Positions 5,085-8,245 of a stretch of 8,245 nt of DNA are shown one piece after another (the first letter of the stretch is position 1; every line of letters begins with the position of its first letter). Under the pieces are notes generated by a model, which saw only the letters and a program-made list of their open reading frames with translations, was not told the DNA's origin and ran no database searches. Source of the DNA: Candidatus Kariarchaeota archaeon (GTDB taxonomy: Archaea > Asgardarchaeota > Heimdallarchaeia > Heimdallarchaeales > Kariarchaeaceae); assembly GCA_016839545.1 (NCBI GenBank), contig JAEOUB010000379.1, positions 1-8,245 on the forward strand. Direction: 5' to 3'. Position numbers and translations under genes: made by a program.

Positions 5085-5094
5085 CATAAATAGG
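5085..5094 (-). promoter_or_regulatory. TATA-like promoter of the UPF0216 gene, probably leaderless
   Basis: The minus strand reads CCTATTTATG. Its centre is about 26 bases upstream of the GTG start (5062), which places transcription initiation at or next to the start codon. Absence of a purine-rich ribosome site in the intervening AAATCTAACCCTAGATAGCCT supports a leaderless mRNA. It separates this gene from the nop5-fibrillarin operon upstream. Confidence 0.45.
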
Positions 5095-5123
5095 TATGGA
5101 AAGGGGGGATAGGATATGAACTA

Positions 5124-5816
5124 TTACCTTGTCCAAGTACCAAGATAGACATAGTGATCTCTGTGAATTTTGCCGATACTAGTGGTCTTAATGGTTTTGA
5201 AGCCACCAGCCTCAAGCATTTTTGTCTGAGTGGCAAATATCTGCTTGGGGTGCTCGGTTTGAGATATACTCTTTGTTTTTATGGCTATGTAACCCTGTCC
5301 CTGATTTCTCAAGAAGGCTGAAGCATTATCGAGGAAGAGTTGCGACTGGGTTGGCTGAGCCACATCACAGTAGACAATATCAACCTGATCCACAAGGTGG
5401 GAATATTGCTGAGGATACCTGGCGTCGGCAATAATGGGTACAATATTATCACGATCATCAGACAGTGTATACAGATCCCTACCAGGTCGAGGAGCGAATT
5501 CTATGGCGTAGATAACTCCATCATCTCCCACAATATCGGAGACATGGGATACGGTGGTACCAGCAGATGCTCCAAGATAGAGAACTGATGCTCCGGGTTG
5601 GATGGATGGTATTCTGAGGTTATTGATCATGCCTGAGGCAAGTTTAGATTTCTTGTGTTGCCATTCACGATACTCCACTCCATCAATATCGAATAATCGT
5701 TCGCCATACACTGATTTACCGGGGATTGCATTTTTTGTGACATATTCTATACCACGAAAACCTCGCAACTGCCATACCTGGTCCATCATCTTGACCTTTT
5801 TCAGATTGAGTCTCAT
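5124..5816 (-). CDS. flpA: Fibrillarin-like rRNA/tRNA 2'-O-methyltransferase
   Basis: The protein has 230 residues, the usual length for archaeal fibrillarin, which lacks the eukaryotic GAR domain. It is the catalytic subunit of the box C/D sRNP and transfers methyl groups from SAM to ribose 2'-OH at positions chosen by the guide RNA. A fibrillarin-type N-terminal domain ends in YREWQHKKSKLASGM (49-63). SAM motif I is VLYLGASAGTTVSHV (78-92), followed by YAIEFAPRPGRDL (103-115), IIADARYP with D131 (128-135), DIVYCDVAQPTQ with D151 (146-157) and the catalytic-lysine strand IAIKTKSI. A DHYVYLG block closes the domain. The start is ATG 5816, whose ATGA overlaps the nop5 TGA; GGGAGG (5829-5824) lies seven bases upstream. 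The stop is TAA. Met10 and Met11 are less likely starts because the ATGA overlap and Shine-Dalgarno site agree on 5816. Confidence 0.95.
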   Translation of the reverse strand: MRLNLKKVKMMDQVWQLRGFRGIEYVTKNAIPGKSVYGERLFDIDGVEYREWQHKKSKLASGMINNLRIPSIQPGASVLYLGASAGTTVSHVSDIVGDDGVIYAIEFAPRPGRDLYTLSDDRDNIVPIIADARYPQQYSHLVDQVDIVYCDVAQPTQSQLFLDNASAFLRNQGQGYIAIKTKSISQTEHPKQIFATQTKMLEAGGFKTIKTTSIGKIHRDHYVYLGTWTR

Positions 5817-6892
5817 TGCTTAGCCTCCCGTAATTCTCTTTCCAATTTTCTTAAGTTCTCTCTCATCTGGCCACCAAGGAATTCTCCACCAAAGGCATCC
5901 AGCCGGGCGGCAATTGCAATCTGGTTGGCAAATGCCCTGGAAAGTTTGCCTCTGCTATAGTAGGGGGCATTTCCTATCTCAGGAATCTGGAAGATGATAC
6001 CATGTTTTGGAGAGGTACCCCTACCTTTCAGTGCTGAAAATAGTGCTTTCTCAGCACCAATAATCTGTATTTTTGACGCATGTGTTTTGGCCAGGTTCAT
6101 CAGACTTCCCAGTGCAGATATAAGTCTTGCACCCACATTAGACCCTGCAACAGCGGTCAGATTGGGAGCAAATAGCTCCATTTGCTCATCAATCCATCTC
6201 TCCATTGCAAGTCTTCTATCCTGGGTATGTAACATGGTCTGTGCATATTCCCTGATTGCATTGAGTTCGTTTTCATCCATATCACCACCCAGAGAGTGGG
6301 ATTGTCGTTCAATGATGAAATCGATTTTATCACGTGGTAGAGATATCTTCTCAAACATCTCCCGGGTGAGAAGGTCACGATGGGGTTGGTCTGCAATGAT
6401 TTTTGCAAGTGTTACCTGGTTGTTTATAGTATCCACCAGCTCTGGAAAATGAAGTGCATAGAGTTCCATGAGTCGATTTCCTGAGAGATTGATAATTTTC
6501 TGGAGGTCATCAATTGCGTGGACGACCTGTGCAATCAGTTCATCTTTTTTGCCTGAATGCTCTTTGATCCGTGTGAAGGAATGGTCTTTTGCCGCCTGAC
6601 GGACTTTCGACCTATATTCCTTGACGTCTGCAATAAAGCCTGACTGGTTCATCAGATTCTGTAACCGGTTCTGCCTCCAATCCTTGAGAACAGGGTGATC
6701 CATGCTGAGTGTACTCTTGATATTTCGAGATGAGAGCAAATCCAGCATATACTGGGAGTCAAGGACTACATTCTTTCCCTCGAGGGTTTGGTAAAATTCT
6801 TCTGTTATCTCGGGGAAGAGCTGGACAACGTTGCCTTCGGCATCGAGAACACAGGTAACCACAGCAGAGGTGGTAACAATGACTTCACTCAT
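5813..6892 (-). CDS. nop5: Nop5 (Nop56/Nop58-like) core protein of the box C/D sRNP
   Basis: The protein has 359 residues, slightly short for archaeal Nop5, and lacks the charged Lys/Glu tail of eukaryotic Nop56/58. Nop5 bridges fibrillarin and the L7Ae-bound guide RNA and dimerises through a coiled coil. The N-terminal domain that binds fibrillarin covers about residues 1-65. A helical/coiled-coil part (about 85-230) includes the family block NRLMELYALHFPEL (139-152). The Nop domain (about 240-335) shows APNLTAVAGSNVGARLI (242-258), IIGAEKALFSALKG (277-290), SPKHGIIFQ (294-302) and LSRAFANQIAIAARLDAF (317-334), which contact RNA and L7Ae. The start is ATG 6892, with GGTGAT nine bases upstream. 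TGA overlaps the fibrillarin ATG. Gene order nop5 then fibrillarin is the common archaeal operon. The TPR-like gene lies 81 bases upstream on the same strand and may be co-transcribed. Confidence 0.95.
   Translation of the reverse strand: MSEVIVTTSAVVTCVLDAEGNVVQLFPEITEEFYQTLEGKNVVLDSQYMLDLLSSRNIKSTLSMDHPVLKDWRQNRLQNLMNQSGFIADVKEYRSKVRQAAKDHSFTRIKEHSGKKDELIAQVVHAIDDLQKIINLSGNRLMELYALHFPELVDTINNQVTLAKIIADQPHRDLLTREMFEKISLPRDKIDFIIERQSHSLGGDMDENELNAIREYAQTMLHTQDRRLAMERWIDEQMELFAPNLTAVAGSNVGARLISALGSLMNLAKTHASKIQIIGAEKALFSALKGRGTSPKHGIIFQIPEIGNAPYYSRGKLSRAFANQIAIAARLDAFGGEFLGGQMRENLRKLERELREAKQ
5824..5829 (-). promoter_or_regulatory. Shine-Dalgarno site of fibrillarin
   Basis: GGGAGG on the minus strand sits seven bases before the fibrillarin ATG, within the last codons of nop5. 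Together with the ATGA overlap it indicates coupled, roughly equal synthesis of the two sRNP subunits. Confidence 0.65.
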
Positions 6893-6901
6893 GGGCTTCT
6901 C

Positions 6902-6909
6902 ATCACCTT
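6902..6909 (-). promoter_or_regulatory. Shine-Dalgarno site of nop5
   Basis: The minus strand reads AAGGTGAT, eight bases complementary to the archaeal 16S rRNA 3' end, nine bases before ATG 6892. I see no convincing TATA box in the 81-base gap, so read-through from the TPR-like gene is possible. Confidence 0.6.
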
Positions 6910-6973
6910 TAGGTCCCTATGATTTTAGGTTGATTGTTTCGTTCGGAAGAAATCATTGACATTGAAAGGTCTT

Positions 6974-8239
6974 TCATGATTGGATATCTGTGTTCTTGTC
7001 ATTAGCCATAGTATCAATATCTCGGATACTCATAGCATAGTGGAGATAACGATCAACCTCGGTGAGTCTCATTCTCTCGGAAATCCGGGCATTTCGGGTG
7101 ATAAGATCCTGCATGTCTAGAACATCGTTAGTAAATCGTTCTCGCTCCTGGATAATCAATTTTCGAAGCATGCCCAGATTTTTCTGTTCTGTCAGCTCAA
7201 GCGTCCGATCGTAGATTCTTTGGGCAAGATTGAAATTTCCCTCTATCTCGGCAAGCTTGGCCTTGTTTATCCTGATCTTGATGAGGAAAAGAATTGAACC
7301 GTGCTCCACTGCTACCTGCTCAGCAGAGTCGAGATAGGAAAGGATCTCGTTTTTCACCTCCTCCTGCTCGTAGAGCTTGTATTCATGGATTAACAGGTCA
7401 ATCAGATGCTGTTTTGCATCGATCTTAGAGATCCAGTGATGAAGAGGATGTTTGATAATATCCTCGATTATTATCTGTGCTGCAACCCTGTCACGATTGC
7501 GTATGGACGACTTGTAGTACTTGTATTGAGCGACCTGCTGATACATCGTCACAATTTCTGTGATCCTGTTGGAGTGGGACTGTTTGAGTATTTTCTCGAT
7601 TGTGGCCAGTTCTCTGGCCATAATTTTGCGGGTATCATCCAATCTCTTGCGGTCCTTGCATTCCGTGATAGTCTCTGACAAAATACCTATGCGTATGGTT
7701 GAGATCCAAGCTGTGGGTACACAGGGATCACTAACAATTCTCACTTTTGCACGTGAGATCAGAGAGAGAGCATTGCTGAACTTCCCCATATGTCGCTGAT
7801 TCTGGGCGAACTCTGCGAACAGTCTCATGGAGAGCAGGGAATTGACCTCAGTGGGAAGTGAAGTACTTTCAAGTATCTGCTGTGCCTCATTCAGACAGGT
7901 CTCTGCCTCTTTCAGTCGACCCATCCAGGTATAGAGATGACCAAACCTGGTGTAGAAGAGGGTCTGCATAAATGTGCAACAATTGGGAATGACCTGGAAA
8001 AACTCCATGAGTGCCTCAAGATTGTCGCGGTGCTTCCAATAGAGGTAGTAGAAGCCAAGAAAACGTCTGTGCGGGTCAGGGGAGTCCTTCCACTGTGTCA
8101 GTTGCTGATGGGACTCACCGTGGAATATAAGCCAGAACTGGGATTCCAGATCGTCAGGATTTGATTCACACAGTGTGAGTAAATCTTCCCATTGTTCACC
8201 CAGCCATAGCCTCCAATACGGTGAATTGAGATAGAGCAT
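6974..8239 (-). CDS. TPR-like helical-repeat protein of unknown function
   Basis: The protein has 421 residues from ATG 8239, but the frame stays open (GAT GAG) to the window edge, so the true start may lie outside; the stop is TGA. The sequence is almost entirely alpha-helical. Helix pairs with tetratricopeptide-like spacing include YTRFGHLYTWMGRLKEAETC (96-115), the segment near 137-166 (AEFAQNQRHMGKFSNALSLI) and one near 325-350 (AKLAEIEGNFNLAQRIYDRT). The small-Gly-Ala pattern at turns fits TPR or MalT-type repeats. The C-terminus (about 355-410) is highly charged and likely a coiled coil (IIQERERFTNDVLDMQDLI, then RISERMRLTEVDRYL). The N-terminus is rich in Trp and Tyr. No signal peptide, membrane segment or enzymatic motif is seen. 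TPR proteins are scaffolds; the partner is unknown. Position 81 bases upstream of nop5 on the same strand allows, but does not prove, a link to the C/D sRNP. Confidence 0.7.
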   Translation of the reverse strand: MLYLNSPYWRLWLGEQWEDLLTLCESNPDDLESQFWLIFHGESHQQLTQWKDSPDPHRRFLGFYYLYWKHRDNLEALMEFFQVIPNCCTFMQTLFYTRFGHLYTWMGRLKEAETCLNEAQQILESTSLPTEVNSLLSMRLFAEFAQNQRHMGKFSNALSLISRAKVRIVSDPCVPTAWISTIRIGILSETITECKDRKRLDDTRKIMARELATIEKILKQSHSNRITEIVTMYQQVAQYKYYKSSIRNRDRVAAQIIIEDIIKHPLHHWISKIDAKQHLIDLLIHEYKLYEQEEVKNEILSYLDSAEQVAVEHGSILFLIKIRINKAKLAEIEGNFNLAQRIYDRTLELTEQKNLGMLRKLIIQERERFTNDVLDMQDLITRNARISERMRLTEVDRYLHYAMSIRDIDTMANDKNTDIQS

Positions 8240-8245
8240 CTCATC

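Noticed and set aside
5994..6452. 152-codon plus-strand frame opposite nop5
   Set aside because: It is antisense to conserved Nop-domain coding sequence and its translation has no recognisable motif.
6895..6907. GTGATGA on the minus strand as a second box C
   Set aside because: It coincides with the nop5 Shine-Dalgarno sequence, and no correctly spaced D box or closing stem is present.
1..8245. tRNA or rRNA genes, CRISPR arrays, insertion sequences, integrase sites
   Set aside because: Reading both strands I saw no tRNA cloverleaf, rRNA-like segment, direct-repeat array, transposase or attachment-type duplication.

Overview
This window looks like a piece of an archaeal chromosome. The information-processing genes are archaeal/eukaryote-like: fibrillarin, Nop5, Trm1, RNase HII with a C-terminal PCNA-binding motif, UPF0216, and a small Rpc34-like protein with an iron-sulfur cysteine motif. 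Start signals are archaeal too: GGTGAT/GGAGG Shine-Dalgarno sites in operons, TATA-like boxes, and one apparently leaderless gene. The Rpc34-like protein together with a large surface protein on a short C-terminal anchor suggests an Asgard-type or TACK-type archaeon. That lineage call is inference; no rRNA gene is present.

Layout. Bases 1-1410 (+) hold the 3' part of a secreted, Thr/Ser-rich surface protein that enters from outside the window. The next 238 bases are non-coding but structured. They hold a candidate box C/D guide RNA on the minus strand (about 1423-1491), with its own TATA-like box and a possible terminator hairpin, then several inverted repeats, then a promoter for the rightward genes. 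The rightward cluster is rpc34-like (1649), FtsJ/RlmE-type 2'-O-methyltransferase (2174), Trm1 (2770) and RNase HII (3969). It meets a leftward cluster tail to tail at a shared CTAG (4634-4637). The leftward cluster, in order of transcription, is a TPR-like helical-repeat protein (8239 to 6974), Nop5 (6892 to 5813), fibrillarin (5816 to 5124) and UPF0216 (5062 to 4634, its own promoter).

Functional theme. RNA modification dominates. Nop5 and fibrillarin, translationally coupled by an ATGA overlap, are two of the three proteins of the archaeal box C/D RNP, and a plausible guide RNA for that RNP lies in the same window. Trm1 and the FtsJ-type enzyme are stand-alone RNA methyltransferases.

Most notable observations. 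(1) The trm1 reading frame is cut by one in-frame TAG (3820-3822). After it the same frame continues for 49 codons that read as the normal Trm1 C-terminus and end in a TGA that overlaps the RNase HII ATG as ATGA. This could be amber recoding or readthrough, a recent nonsense mutation, or a sequencing error. (2) The unannotated box C/D sRNA candidate. (3) The Fe-S Rpc34-like protein at the head of the rightward cluster.
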